Shown: positions 17,100-26,461, counted from the stretch's first letter. The stretch: DNA of 64,000 nt from Methylophilus sp. 14 (GCF_015354345.1 NZ_JADKYS010000003.1:278856-342855); one strand, 5' to 3'. Notes: a model not told the origin generated them from the letters alone. Translations and numbers: made by a program.

Positions 17100-17869
17100 C
17101 CATATCGCCACCGCCATTGCAGAGCGCCATTTATACCGGCTGGGTCAGTCATCAGCGCTTGCAGCCTAAACTACATGGCTTTAAATACCGCTTGTTCATG
17201 CTTTATCTCGATCTCGAAGAGCTGCCAAGGTTATTTAAAAACAATCGCTTATGGTCTTATCTTAAACCCAATCTTGCCTATTTCAGACGGCAGGATTATC
17301 TGGGGCCTGCGGATCAACCACTGGATGTCTGTGTGCGCGACTTGGTCGAGCAACAGACGGGTTCGCGGCCGTTGGGCCGGATCGGCCTGCTGACGCATTG
17401 CCGCTACTGGGGCATGTGCTTTAACCCGGTGAGTTTTTACTACTGTCATGACCAATCCGGCAAGTTACAGGCGATTGTGAGCCACATTACTAATACGCCA
17501 TGGAAAGAAAAGTTTGCCTATGTGCATGCGGTAAAAGATGACACTGCCCTGCTATTCAAATTAAAAAAAGACTTCCATGTCTCGCCCTTTATGCCCATGG
17601 ATATCGAATACCAATGGCAATTCTCGCTGCCAGCGGACGCGTTAAGCGTGCATATGCAGAACTGGCAACAGTCGCAGGCTATGTTTTACGCCACCCTCAA
17701 GCTACAGCGCCAACCCTGGCAAGCCAATACACTCAACCGCCTGCTACTGAGTTATCCATGGATGACCGCCAAGGTCGTCGTTGCCATTTACTGGCAAGCC
17801 CTACGCTTGTGGCTCAAAAAAATTCCTTTTTATTCCCATCCTGACCAGCATTCGCGTTTCGGAGATTGA
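17096..17869 (+). CDS. DUF1365 family protein
   Basis: 257 residues with the DUF1365 signature: IYTGWVSHQRLQPKLHGFKY near the start, then LTHCRYWGMCFNPVSFYYCH, then VSHITNTPWKEKFAYV and HVSPFMPMDIEYQW. Function is unknown, but genetic linkage to CFA-like methyltransferases and FAD oxidoreductases is strong in many proteobacteria. Its stop lies just before the next gene's start. Confidence 0.88.
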   Translation: MTISPPPLQSAIYTGWVSHQRLQPKLHGFKYRLFMLYLDLEELPRLFKNNRLWSYLKPNLAYFRRQDYLGPADQPLDVCVRDLVEQQTGSRPLGRIGLLTHCRYWGMCFNPVSFYYCHDQSGKLQAIVSHITNTPWKEKFAYVHAVKDDTALLFKLKKDFHVSPFMPMDIEYQWQFSLPADALSVHMQNWQQSQAMFYATLKLQRQPWQANTLNRLLLSYPWMTAKVVVAIYWQALRLWLKKIPFYSHPDQHSRFGD

Positions 17870-17871
17870 AC

Positions 17872-19173
17872 ATGTCGTCCAGCCCTTCATCGACTCCTTT
17901 AGTGGTCGATACACTCACTAAACCACTCAAAGCCAAAAGCCGCGCAAAATGGGTCGCGACACTCGCTAAATCGCAGGTGTTAAAACGGCTATCTAAGCTA
18001 GCCGTCGGGCAATTAACGATTATCGACGGACCTGATAGCTATGTGTTTGGACAGTTGGTGCCACAAGCGCCTGCAGCAACTATTACCGTCACTGATCCAC
18101 GCTTTTATGGCGAAATTGCTTTTGGTGGCAGTATAGGCGCGGGTGAGGCTTACATGCTGGGATACTGGCAGGCAGACACGCTCACCGATGTGGTTCGTTT
18201 AATGGTGCTTAATCAGTCTGTGATGGATACGCTGGAGGGGGGCTATGCGTGGTTGAGCAAGCCGTTACTCAAAATACTGCATTGGCTCAACAGTAACAGC
18301 GAAGCTGGCAGCCAGAAAAATATTGCGGCGCATTATGATCTGGGCAATGATTTGTTCCAGTTGTTTCTGGATCCGACCATGATGTACTCCTCTGCCATAT
18401 TCGATGAGGATACCACCAGCCTGCAAGCGGCTTCTGAGCGTAAGTTACAGGTCATCTGCGACAAGTTGCAACTGACGCCAGCGGACCATGTGATTGAAAT
18501 CGGCACCGGCTGGGGTGGCTTTGCGATGTATGCCGCCAAGCATTATGGATGCCGCGTGACCACCACCACAATCTCAGAGCAACAATACCGTTTAGCCAAA
18601 GAGCGGATCGCAGCCGCAGGGCTGCAAGAACAAATTACGCTGCTCAAACAGGATTACCGTCATCTGGACGGCCAATACGATAAGCTGGTCTCGATTGAGA
18701 TGATTGAAGCGGTGGGTTACCAGTATTACAACGTTTACTTTAATAAAGTGAGTCAGTTGCTCAAGCCTGATGGGGTTGCCCTGATTCAGGCCATTACGAT
18801 TGCAGACCAGCGCTATGACAGCGCTATTCGCTCGGTTGATTTTATTCAGCGCTATATTTTTCCGGGCTCTAATATCCCTTCTAATACCGCGATGCTCACC
18901 AGCATGACTCGCGCTTCTGATCTGCGTCTGGTGGATTTACAGGATATTGGTTTGCACTACGCCACCACTTTGCGTCACTGGCGGACGAACTTTTTTGACC
19001 AGATAGAGGCGGTGAAAAAACTAGGCTATAGCGAAGCATTTATCCGCATGTGGGACTTTTACCTGAGCTATTGTGAAGGTGGTTTTGCCGAGTGCGCTTT
19101 AGGCGATGTGCATCTGCTGCTTGCCAAACCCGGATACCGTGCTTTAGGTCGCCTGCAAACGCGGCGCCAGTAA
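17872..19173 (+). CDS. cfa: Cyclopropane-fatty-acyl-phospholipid synthase (long form)
   Basis: 433 residues from the ATG at 17872, supported by GGAG seven bases upstream; the TTG at 17866 is rejected. The N-terminal substrate region (PRFYGEIAFGGSIGAGEAYM) and SAM-binding motif VIEIGTGWGGFAMYAAKHYG are those of full-length CFA synthase, followed by SIEMIEAVGYQYYNVYF. It would transfer a methylene from SAM to cis double bonds of phospholipid acyl chains. Last gene of the operon and the second CFA-like enzyme in it, so the two probably act on different substrates or steps. Confidence 0.88.
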   Translation: MSSSPSSTPLVVDTLTKPLKAKSRAKWVATLAKSQVLKRLSKLAVGQLTIIDGPDSYVFGQLVPQAPAATITVTDPRFYGEIAFGGSIGAGEAYMLGYWQADTLTDVVRLMVLNQSVMDTLEGGYAWLSKPLLKILHWLNSNSEAGSQKNIAAHYDLGNDLFQLFLDPTMMYSSAIFDEDTTSLQAASERKLQVICDKLQLTPADHVIEIGTGWGGFAMYAAKHYGCRVTTTTISEQQYRLAKERIAAAGLQEQITLLKQDYRHLDGQYDKLVSIEMIEAVGYQYYNVYFNKVSQLLKPDGVALIQAITIADQRYDSAIRSVDFIQRYIFPGSNIPSNTAMLTSMTRASDLRLVDLQDIGLHYATTLRHWRTNFFDQIEAVKKLGYSEAFIRMWDFYLSYCEGGFAECALGDVHLLLAKPGYRALGRLQTRRQ

Positions 19174-19209
19174 ATACGTCGCGCGAGCAAGCATGGTAAA
19201 CTGGGCGGC

Positions 19210-21174
19210 ATGAGCACGCACGCAGTTTTAGAGTGGCGCAACGGTCTGCCCTACTCCACACAATTCGATGATGTTTATTTCTCAGTCAACCCAGATCATC
19301 CACAGCATGGGCTGGCTGAAACCCGTCATGTTTTTCTGCAACACAACCAGTTGCAAGCAAGATGGCAGCAATTGCCGACGGATCGCCCCAGCCATTTTGT
19401 GATTGTTGAAACTGGCTTTGGCAGCGGCCTTAACTTTTTAGCGGCCCTGCAACTGTGGCAGGAAACCGCCCCGGCGAATGCACGCCTGCATTTTGTCAGC
19501 ATTGAAATTGCGCCATTTACCTTGCAAGATCTGCAGACGGCACATGCACATTTCCCAGAACTCGCTGCCATGAGCCAGGCTTTATGCCAGCAATATCATT
19601 TGCTGCAACCTGGCATTAATCAGCTGGAATTACCTGCATTCTCCGCCAGTTTGACTTTGCATATCGGCGATAGCCAGCAGATATTACCGCAGCTAAAACT
19701 GCAGGCTGATGCCTGGTTTCTGGATGGCTTTGCCCCAGCGAAGAATCCACAAATGTGGCAGCCTTATTTATTTGAATGTATGGCCAGATGCGCCCATGCC
19801 GGGACCACATTTGCCACGTTTACCAGTGCGGGACTGGTCAAGCGGGGTTTGCAAGCGGTTGGCTTTCAGGTTGAAAAAACACGCGGATTTGGCAAAAAAC
19901 GTGAAATGTTATGCGGCGCATGGCCGTTATCAGAACAGTCCGCTGCGGCATTGCCTAAAGTGGCGATTATTGGGGCGGGTATTGCTGGATGTAGTACCGC
20001 CTGGCAGTTAGCCGGTTTAGGCTGCGAGGTGCATGTGTTTGAACGTGCCGCGCAGATTGCCAGTGGTGCTTCCGGCAATCCCCGAGGCATGCTTTATCCC
20101 AGGCTCAATGCCGAAAAACCGCAAAATGATCAATTGGCATGGCGCAGCTATAGTTTTAGTGTGCGGCATTATGCCAGCCTTGATTTGGGGGAAGAAGCTT
20201 TTCAAGTCTGTGGTTTGTTACAGCTGGGCAGCAATCCTCGTGAGCATAAGCGGGTACAAAAAGTGGCCAGCCGTTATGCAAACCTGGGCTTGTTGCAGCA
20301 GCTAGATGCGGCCCAGGCCAGTGAGCAGGCTGGGGTCGCGCTGATACACGATTGCCTGTATTTTGATTCTGGTGCTTGGGTGAATCCCGCCACAGCCTGT
20401 GCGCGTATGATGGACCATGCCAATATTACGCTGCATCTGCAGCAAGATATTCGTCAATTGTCTCTACAAAAACAAGGTTGGCAGTTGGCTCATCAGGCAG
20501 GCGAAATCAATGATTACTTTGATGCCCTGATTGTCTGCAATGCGGCTGAAGCGGCCAAGCTATTGCCAGAAAGTGGCATGTGGCTGAATCCGGTGCGCGG
20601 ACAGATGGGCATGATTGCCGGGCAACCCTCTATGCAGGCCCTCAAGGTCGTGTTATGCGGCGATGGTTACTTGACGCCCTTGTTTAAAGGCCAGCATGCG
20701 ATGGGGGCTACTTTTGCCCCGGGTGATCGTAGCACCGAGGTGCGCGAGCAGGATAACTTGAGTAACCTTGATATGGTGGGCAAGTTAAGTCCGCAATTTG
20801 ATCATGTCAGCGCCGCAGATGTGACTTATGCGCGCGCATCGTCCAGATGTGGTTCGCCGGACTATTTGCCTTATGTCGGGCCCGTGCTGCCGACAGCGAC
20901 CTTGAATGCACAGGAGGCGGCTATTAGCGATTTTGCAGCGTTACCTGCGCCGCAAGGGTTATATGTGCATGTCGCGCATGGTAGCAAAGGCCTGATGACC
21001 GCGCCTTATTGTGGCGCCCTGCTGGCCAGGCGCTTGCTAAGCGATTTTAGCACCCAGTTGCCGCAACTGACAGAAGACAGTTTTTGGGCGGGTTTGCATC
21101 CGCAGCGTCATTTATTCAAGCAACTGGGTTGGAAGTCATTGCTCCATCCTTTCAAGGATCAGGCATCAGCATGA
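19210..21174 (+). CDS. mnmC: MnmC, bifunctional tRNA mnm5s2U biosynthesis enzyme
   Basis: 654 residues, close to the usual 660-670. The N-terminal SAM methyltransferase domain (VETGFGSGLNFLAALQLW; WFLDGFAPAKNPQMW) is followed by a C-terminal FAD oxidoreductase domain beginning near residue 255 (VAIIGAGIAGCSTAWQLAGL). The FAD domain removes the carboxymethyl group from cmnm5U34 and the methyltransferase makes mnm5U34 in tRNAs reading NNA/NNG codons. The stop overlaps the next ATG (ATGA), so the two genes are translationally coupled. Confidence 0.95.
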   Translation: MSTHAVLEWRNGLPYSTQFDDVYFSVNPDHPQHGLAETRHVFLQHNQLQARWQQLPTDRPSHFVIVETGFGSGLNFLAALQLWQETAPANARLHFVSIEIAPFTLQDLQTAHAHFPELAAMSQALCQQYHLLQPGINQLELPAFSASLTLHIGDSQQILPQLKLQADAWFLDGFAPAKNPQMWQPYLFECMARCAHAGTTFATFTSAGLVKRGLQAVGFQVEKTRGFGKKREMLCGAWPLSEQSAAALPKVAIIGAGIAGCSTAWQLAGLGCEVHVFERAAQIASGASGNPRGMLYPRLNAEKPQNDQLAWRSYSFSVRHYASLDLGEEAFQVCGLLQLGSNPREHKRVQKVASRYANLGLLQQLDAAQASEQAGVALIHDCLYFDSGAWVNPATACARMMDHANITLHLQQDIRQLSLQKQGWQLAHQAGEINDYFDALIVCNAAEAAKLLPESGMWLNPVRGQMGMIAGQPSMQALKVVLCGDGYLTPLFKGQHAMGATFAPGDRSTEVREQDNLSNLDMVGKLSPQFDHVSAADVTYARASSRCGSPDYLPYVGPVLPTATLNAQEAAISDFAALPAPQGLYVHVAHGSKGLMTAPYCGALLARRLLSDFSTQLPQLTEDSFWAGLHPQRHLFKQLGWKSLLHPFKDQASA

Positions 21175-22949
21175 ATGACAGCATCCAGCAGTTAAAGCAG
21201 CAATTGGCGCGCACGCCACAAGACCCGGAGCTGTATTACGAGCTGGGGCGGCACTACCTGCTGCTTAAGCAAGCTGACCATGCTGAGCAGGCATTTGTGC
21301 AGGCGCTGAACCTGGCACCAGATCATCCGCAAATATTGATGCAGCTAGGCAATGTGGCCAGTTTGCGGGCGGATGAATCAGGCGCGGCGCAGTATTTCAG
21401 GTTGTCGTTGGCTCAAGATCCAAATCAGGCCGATGTGCATTTTAACCTGGCCAATAGCCTGCGTCAGTTGGGTGACAATGCGGCTGCCATCAAACATTAT
21501 CAGCAGTCGCTACAACTTGCGCCGCAAGATGCCGAGTGCCATAACAATTTAGGGAATGCTTACCGTGAGCAAGGCCAATTAGACTTGGCAGTCGCTGCCT
21601 ATGCACGGGCGATCAAGCTTGATCCAAAACTGCTGCATGCAAAAGTGCACTGGATTCATCAAAAGCAGCATATGGCTGACTGGCAGGGGCTGGATGCCGC
21701 GATTACTGAGGTGCGCCAGGCGCTTAAACAGCATCCACAGGCGCTGATTCCGCCGTTTGCCTTTTTAGCAATGCCGGGCACTGATGCTCACGAGCAACTG
21801 GCTTGCGCCAGTGTCTGGGCGCAACAGCGTTACGGGCATATTCAAGCGCTGCCTGCGTGTGCACCCAAGCCCAGCAGTCAGCGTATCAAACTGGCTTATG
21901 TCTCTTCAGATTTCCGGCGGCATCCATTGGCTTATTTGGTCACCGATGTGATCGCGGCACACGACAGGCAACAGTTTGAGGTGTTTTTATATAGCAATGC
22001 AAGAGACGACCACTCTGCTGAGCGGCAGGCATTTGTGGCAGCGGCTGACCACTGGGTAGATATTTGCAGCATGACAGACGCCGAGGTCGCCATGCAGATG
22101 CGCGAAGCGGAGATCGATATTCTGGTAGATTTAACCGGCTATACGCAACACAGTCGCAGCGGAGTTGCGGCCTACCGCCCTGCCCGCAGCCACATCAACT
22201 GGTTGGGTTATCCTGGCAGTATGGGCAAGGTCAATGATCGCCCTTTATTCGATGCTATCATTGTCGATGCAACGTTAAGCCAACTGGCGTTAGTAGAACA
22301 GACGATTGTCTTGCCTTGCTACCAACCTAACAATGCTCAACGCCCTGCTGCCGAGGCTGGCACACGCATGCAGCACGGTCTGCCTGAGCAGGGGTTTGTA
22401 TTTTGCTGCCTAAACCAGAGCTTTAAAATCACACCGGATGTGTTTGCTGGCTGGATGCGTATTCTGCAGCAAGTGCCAGACAGTGTTTTGTGGCTATTGC
22501 AATGCAACCAGTGGGCCACATGGCATTTGCAAGAGCAGGCGCAAGCTGCGGGCATTGCTGCCAATCGACTGGTGTTTGCGCCACGCACCAGCATTGCGCA
22601 GCATATTGCCAGGCAGCAACATGCCGACCTGATGCTGGATACTGCGCCATATAACGCGCATACCACCGCCAGTGATGCTTTATGGCAAGGGATTCCCCTG
22701 CTCACGGTGGCTGGCGACACGTTCCCGGCCAGGGTCACTGCCAGTTTGCTCAGGCATATCGGGCTGGATGAATGTATCTGTGATGATTGGGCGGCGCTGG
22801 AACAGCGCGCGATCAGCCTGGCGCAGGATGCCACAGCCCTGGCATCGCTCAAGTCCGCGCTAAAAAAACAGGCTCGTGTGCTGTTTGAGCCGTCTGTTTT
22901 TTGCCGCCAACTGGAGCGGGCTTACCGGCAGCTATTGCCTGGAGTTTAG
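21171..22949 (+). CDS. TPR protein with GT41 (O-GlcNAc transferase-like, SPINDLY-type) domain
   Basis: 592 residues from the ATG that overlaps the mnmC stop. About 150 N-terminal residues form tetratricopeptide repeats (ALNLAPDHPQILMQLGNVAS; LQLAPQDAECHNNLGNAYRE; AIKLDPKLLHAKVHW). The C-terminal two thirds is a GT41 glycosyltransferase: SSDFRRHPLAYLVTDVI, VDLTGYTQHSRSGVAAYRPA, NWLGYPGSMG, LDTAPYNAHTTASDALWQGI. Such enzymes move GlcNAc or related sugars to protein Ser/Thr or, in bacteria, to unknown acceptors. It converges with the EamA gene, overlapping by four bases. Confidence 0.85.
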   Translation: MNDSIQQLKQQLARTPQDPELYYELGRHYLLLKQADHAEQAFVQALNLAPDHPQILMQLGNVASLRADESGAAQYFRLSLAQDPNQADVHFNLANSLRQLGDNAAAIKHYQQSLQLAPQDAECHNNLGNAYREQGQLDLAVAAYARAIKLDPKLLHAKVHWIHQKQHMADWQGLDAAITEVRQALKQHPQALIPPFAFLAMPGTDAHEQLACASVWAQQRYGHIQALPACAPKPSSQRIKLAYVSSDFRRHPLAYLVTDVIAAHDRQQFEVFLYSNARDDHSAERQAFVAAADHWVDICSMTDAEVAMQMREAEIDILVDLTGYTQHSRSGVAAYRPARSHINWLGYPGSMGKVNDRPLFDAIIVDATLSQLALVEQTIVLPCYQPNNAQRPAAEAGTRMQHGLPEQGFVFCCLNQSFKITPDVFAGWMRILQQVPDSVLWLLQCNQWATWHLQEQAQAAGIAANRLVFAPRTSIAQHIARQQHADLMLDTAPYNAHTTASDALWQGIPLLTVAGDTFPARVTASLLRHIGLDECICDDWAALEQRAISLAQDATALASLKSALKKQARVLFEPSVFCRQLERAYRQLLPGV

Positions 22950-23857
22950 TCAGATTCGCCGACGCTGACGGATAGTATGCCCGCGGCAATAATGCAACAG
23001 CCGCCTATCATTTCCATTACCGACATGGTTTCGTGCGCCAGGAAATAGGCGGCAACCGCGGCAACAATCAACTCACTCATAAACAAGACGGATGCCTGAA
23101 TCGCCGGAATTTTAGTCACGCCATACTGCACTAGCAAGGTCGCTGAAACCAGCAATAAGGCAATGATCAATAGCGTGATGGCTACCTGTGAAGTGAAGAT
23201 TGATGCCGTGACAAATGCAAGGCCAGCGATGCCAGATTGCCAGAATAATACCAATAGGGATAAGCCAAAGACTCCCAGCCACACCAGCATGCCTTTGGCA
23301 GCAAGGGTTAAATGTGTGGAAAAGCGGGTCATGACATTGGTCAAAGAAAACCCTATCCCGGCAGATAACGCCAGCCAGTCCGAGTTGGATTGCGGCCAGG
23401 GCCACATCCATTGTCCGTTGGTCAGCATTAAGACCGCGCCCATTAGTGATAATGCAATGGCCAGCAGTTGCGGTTGATGCCAGGGCTCATGCAGCCAAAC
23501 TCTCGCCAGTAACAAGGTCCACAGTGGCGACAAGTAAAACAGCAGCATGACGCGCATGACTTCACCGTCAATAATCGCCAGCACATAGGTCAGGTTGGTC
23601 CAGCCGGCAATCAGGCTCAGCCAATAGGCGGAGGCCGGGACATGAAGGATGTATGTGAATCGTCGCCAGAACAGCATGCTGCCGATTAATAGTGCCAAGC
23701 TATAGCTCAACAAACTGGATTGCACGCCAGACAGGCCAATATCATTGAGCAGACGGTAGGGATACCAGATGACGCCCCAGCACAATGCGCCATAGATCAA
23801 TGCCGCTGAGGCCGTATATTTTTGCCCGGAAGCTTTTTGTTTATGTGACAGGCTCAC
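22946..23857 (-). CDS. EamA/DMT family transporter
   Basis: 303 residues with about ten hydrophobic helices arranged as two EamA repeats (VIWYPYRLLNDIGLSGVQSS in the first, SAGIGFSLTNVMTRFSTHL in the second). A metabolite exporter or importer of the drug/metabolite superfamily; the substrate is unknown. It begins with GTG, 15 bases from the divergent dapC start, so the two genes share a very short promoter region. Confidence 0.85.
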   Translation of the reverse strand: MSLSHKQKASGQKYTASAALIYGALCWGVIWYPYRLLNDIGLSGVQSSLLSYSLALLIGSMLFWRRFTYILHVPASAYWLSLIAGWTNLTYVLAIIDGEVMRVMLLFYLSPLWTLLLARVWLHEPWHQPQLLAIALSLMGAVLMLTNGQWMWPWPQSNSDWLALSAGIGFSLTNVMTRFSTHLTLAAKGMLVWLGVFGLSLLVLFWQSGIAGLAFVTASIFTSQVAITLLIIALLLVSATLLVQYGVTKIPAIQASVLFMSELIVAAVAAYFLAHETMSVMEMIGGCCIIAAGILSVSVGESD

Positions 23858-23872
23858 TTATAATACACACCT

Positions 23873-25063
23873 ATGAATCCAAATTTAAACCTACTCCAGC
23901 CCTATCCTTTTCAACGCCTGCGTGATCTGTTTCAGGGCCTGACACCTAACCCGGCATTCAGCCACGTCAATCTGTCGATCGGGGAACCCAAGCATGCCAC
24001 GCCTGCTATTATCACAGCCGCATTGGCAAACAACCTGAGCGGATTGGCCAGCTATCCTACCACAATCGGCATCCCTGCCCTGCGGGAAGCGATTAATCAG
24101 TGGTTACAACGTCGCTATAGCATTCCGGCACTCAATATCGATAAAGCGATTTTGCCAGTCAATGGTAGCCGCGAAGCCTTGTTTGCGTTTGCGCAAGCCG
24201 TGGTGGACACCAGTGTTGCCCAGCAACCTGTCGTGATTTCGCCTAACCCGTTTTACCAGATTTATGAAGGTGCCGCCTTTTTGGCCGGTGCGCAACCCTA
24301 CTTTATCAACACCACGCCAGACAATGACTTTGTCATGGACCTGACCCAAGTGCCGGTGGATATCCTCAAGCGTACACAACTAGTGTTTGTCTGCAGCCCG
24401 GGTAACCCATCCGGCAAGGTCATGGATATTGAGGCCTGGAAAACATTGTTTGAGTTATCTGATCAATATGGGTTTGTCATTGCGTCGGATGAGTGTTATT
24501 CAGAAATCTATTTTGATGAAAACAACCCACCAGTAGGTGCATTGCAGGCTGCGCATCAGCTTGGGCGCGATTTTAGCCGTGTCGTCATGTTCAGCTCGCT
24601 TTCCAAACGATCAAACGTACCAGGCATGCGCTCGGGCTTTGTGGCGGGCGATGCTGATATTGTTGAAAAATTTGCCTTGTATCGCACCTACCATGGTTGC
24701 GCCATGAACCCCGCCGTGCAAGCCGCTAGTGTGGTGGCCTGGAATGACGAGGCGCATGTGATTCATAACCGTGCGTTATATAGTGAGAAATTCAGCGCAG
24801 TCACGCCCTTGTTGCAACAGGTATGGCCACACACACAATTGCCGGATGCTGCGTTTTATCTATGGATTAATACGCAACAAGACGATACGGCGGTTGCACG
24901 GCAGCTATATCAGGAATTAAATATCACCGTGTTGCCAGGCTCTTTCCTGGCCCGTGAGGCGCATGGTTTGAACCCTGGCCAGGGCTTTATTCGCATGGCG
25001 CTGGTGGCGTCGACGGAAGAAACCATTACCGCGGCACAAAGAATTCAAGACCACTTTAAGTAG
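23873..25063 (+). CDS. dapC: Succinyldiaminopimelate transaminase
   Basis: 396 residues, a class I/II PLP aminotransferase with the DapC pattern: LNLLQPYPFQRLRDLFQG at the N-terminus, LSIGEPKH, SYPTTIGIPALREAI, CSPGNPSGKVM and the PLP-lysine motif SSLSKRSNVPGMRSGF. It converts N-succinyl-2-amino-6-ketopimelate to succinyl-diaminopimelate for lysine and peptidoglycan synthesis. A bidirectional terminator follows. Confidence 0.9.
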   Translation: MNPNLNLLQPYPFQRLRDLFQGLTPNPAFSHVNLSIGEPKHATPAIITAALANNLSGLASYPTTIGIPALREAINQWLQRRYSIPALNIDKAILPVNGSREALFAFAQAVVDTSVAQQPVVISPNPFYQIYEGAAFLAGAQPYFINTTPDNDFVMDLTQVPVDILKRTQLVFVCSPGNPSGKVMDIEAWKTLFELSDQYGFVIASDECYSEIYFDENNPPVGALQAAHQLGRDFSRVVMFSSLSKRSNVPGMRSGFVAGDADIVEKFALYRTYHGCAMNPAVQAASVVAWNDEAHVIHNRALYSEKFSAVTPLLQQVWPHTQLPDAAFYLWINTQQDDTAVARQLYQELNITVLPGSFLAREAHGLNPGQGFIRMALVASTEETITAAQRIQDHFK

Positions 25064-25080
25064 CGCACGCGTTAAAAATA

Positions 25081-25113
25081 AAAAAGCCGGTTGCAACTGC
25101 AAACCGGCTTTTT
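25081..25113. terminator. Bidirectional terminator between dapC and PEP-CTERM gene
   Basis: A 12-bp stem, AAAAAGCCGGTT / AACCGGCTTTTT, with a 9-base loop. T-runs on both strands serve dapC (plus) and the convergent PEP-CTERM gene (minus). Confidence 0.9.
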
Positions 25114-25127
25114 ACTACGTGCAAAAA

Positions 25128-25643
25128 TTAAGCAAATTTTCTGCGCGCGATCAAACCAATGATACCCAAACCAACCAGCATCAAAGCGTTGCTTTCTGGC
25201 TCTGGGACTGGCACAACTTCGTGCGCAGTAAATGTCAATTTGTTTGACAATGTCACATTCAACGCACCCGGATTAAATTTAAACTGATAGTCATTGCCAG
25301 CCATCAGGTCAACAAAGGTAAACGTTGTTGTTGAACCCAAAGACAACGCCGGAATGTTATAGGATGTAATCAGCGTACTTGTTGAATCATACAGGCTGAA
25401 ACTAGAGCCGATGCCAATACCCAGCAACGCTTTAAAATCTACAGTCACTGTAGAGTCAGAGCTCAGGTCAAACGTATAAACGTCAGGCAACCAGAATGCA
25501 CCAATTTGTAGCAAAGATTGTTCAACAACCGGGCCTGCGTTCAGGTCACCCAAGTCAGTCACGTTTGTTGTTGCAAACGCCTGCTGGGAGAAACTGATGG
25601 CGGACACCAGCGCCATAGACCCCAAAATATTAGATACTTTCAT
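25128..25643 (-). CDS. PEP-CTERM protein (FxDxF-like)
   Basis: 171 residues: signal peptide (ILGSMALVSAISFSQQAFA), an all-beta body (VYTFDLSSDSTVTVDF, GSSFSLYDSTSTLI) and the C-terminal signal VPVPEPESNALMLVGLGIIG then LIARRKFA. AGGAGAGGGT precedes the ATG. It is second in a two-gene operon, 36 bases after another PEP-CTERM gene, and both depend on the promoter at 26273-26288. It is predicted to be exported and cleaved by the exosortase. Confidence 0.85.
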   Translation of the reverse strand: MKVSNILGSMALVSAISFSQQAFATTNVTDLGDLNAGPVVEQSLLQIGAFWLPDVYTFDLSSDSTVTVDFKALLGIGIGSSFSLYDSTSTLITSYNIPALSLGSTTTFTFVDLMAGNDYQFKFNPGALNVTLSNKLTFTAHEVVPVPEPESNALMLVGLGIIGLIARRKFA

Positions 25644-25679
25644 ACCCTCTCCTCAATTAAAAAAACAATAAACCTTTAA

Positions 25680-26168
25680 TTAAGCAGCATGTGATTTACG
25701 CAATGACACCAGACCCATCATGGTCAGGCCAGCCAGCATCAACAGGCCCAAATCCGGCTCTGGTACTGGGGTAGTCACATTAAAGCTCAAATAATATTGA
25801 CCGCCGCTAAAACCATCTGCTGAGCCAGTCACACGCAACTGGTAGAGGCCTGGCGTCAGGATGGAGGGTGTAGTCACCAAATTGTTGTCCACATCATAGA
25901 GACCATAGCTGAAGCCTTCATCGATGATGTTGTATGAGAGATCTTCGATTTCTGTAATCAGAAAAGAAAAATTACCTGCCACTTGCATATCCAGGTCATA
26001 GATATCGCTGAATGTGAAAGCATCTTCGACGCCTGCATCGCGGTTAACAGTCGCCAGGTAATCCGTGGTGCCATAGCTTAAAGCGAGGCTGGTGGCGTTG
26101 GCATGACCAGCAAATGCAAACAAAGCTGCAGAAACAATTGATAACTTTTTAAACCAATGCATAAACAT
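25680..26168 (-). CDS. FxDxF-type PEP-CTERM protein
   Basis: 162 residues: signal peptide (LSIVSAALFAFAGHANA), the FxDxF motif FTFSDIYDLDM, the LYDVDNNLV and GLYQLRVTGSADGFSGGQYY strands, and the signal TPVPEPDLGLLMLAGLTMMG then LVSLRKSHAA. The basic tail is weak (only RK) compared with the RRK of the other three. GAGGAG precedes the ATG. First gene of a two-gene operon with a sigma-54-type promoter about 105 bases upstream. It resembles the protein at 8559-9074 in fold and length. Confidence 0.85.
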   Translation of the reverse strand: MFMHWFKKLSIVSAALFAFAGHANATSLALSYGTTDYLATVNRDAGVEDAFTFSDIYDLDMQVAGNFSFLITEIEDLSYNIIDEGFSYGLYDVDNNLVTTPSILTPGLYQLRVTGSADGFSGGQYYLSFNVTTPVPEPDLGLLMLAGLTMMGLVSLRKSHAA

Positions 26169-26272
26169 GGTATTTCTCCTCAGTACAGTTAATTATTAGC
26201 CATCTTATTATGTCGTGGGGCTGATTTATATAGCCCATCTTGGCCAATCATTTTTTATTTTATTGCTATATA

Positions 26273-26288
26273 AGCAAAAATGAGGCCA
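26273..26288 (-). promoter_or_regulatory. Sigma-54-type (-24/-12) promoter of PEP-CTERM operon
   Basis: On the minus strand the sequence reads TGGCCTCATTTTTGCT, which fits the RpoN consensus TGGCAC-N5-TTGC with GG and GC exactly 10 bases apart. It would start transcription about 90 bases before the first PEP-CTERM gene. PEP-CTERM genes in other betaproteobacteria are known to depend on RpoN with the PrsK/PrsR two-component system. No matching site was found ahead of the two PEP-CTERM genes at 7.4-9.1 kb. The rest of this 340-base gap contains only the hairpin listed separately. Confidence 0.65.
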
Positions 26289-26461
26289 AGTGTAAAATAT
26301 CACGTAACCACATGATTTTATTTATATATTTATGTGGCAGCTATTTAAGTGATGTCGCGATGTGTTTGTTTTGCACCACTTCTCAGAGCCGGATGCGTGC
26401 TATGCACCATTTCAATGCACAGTATTTTACAGCGTCTTTACAAAAAGTAGCAAAAGAATTT

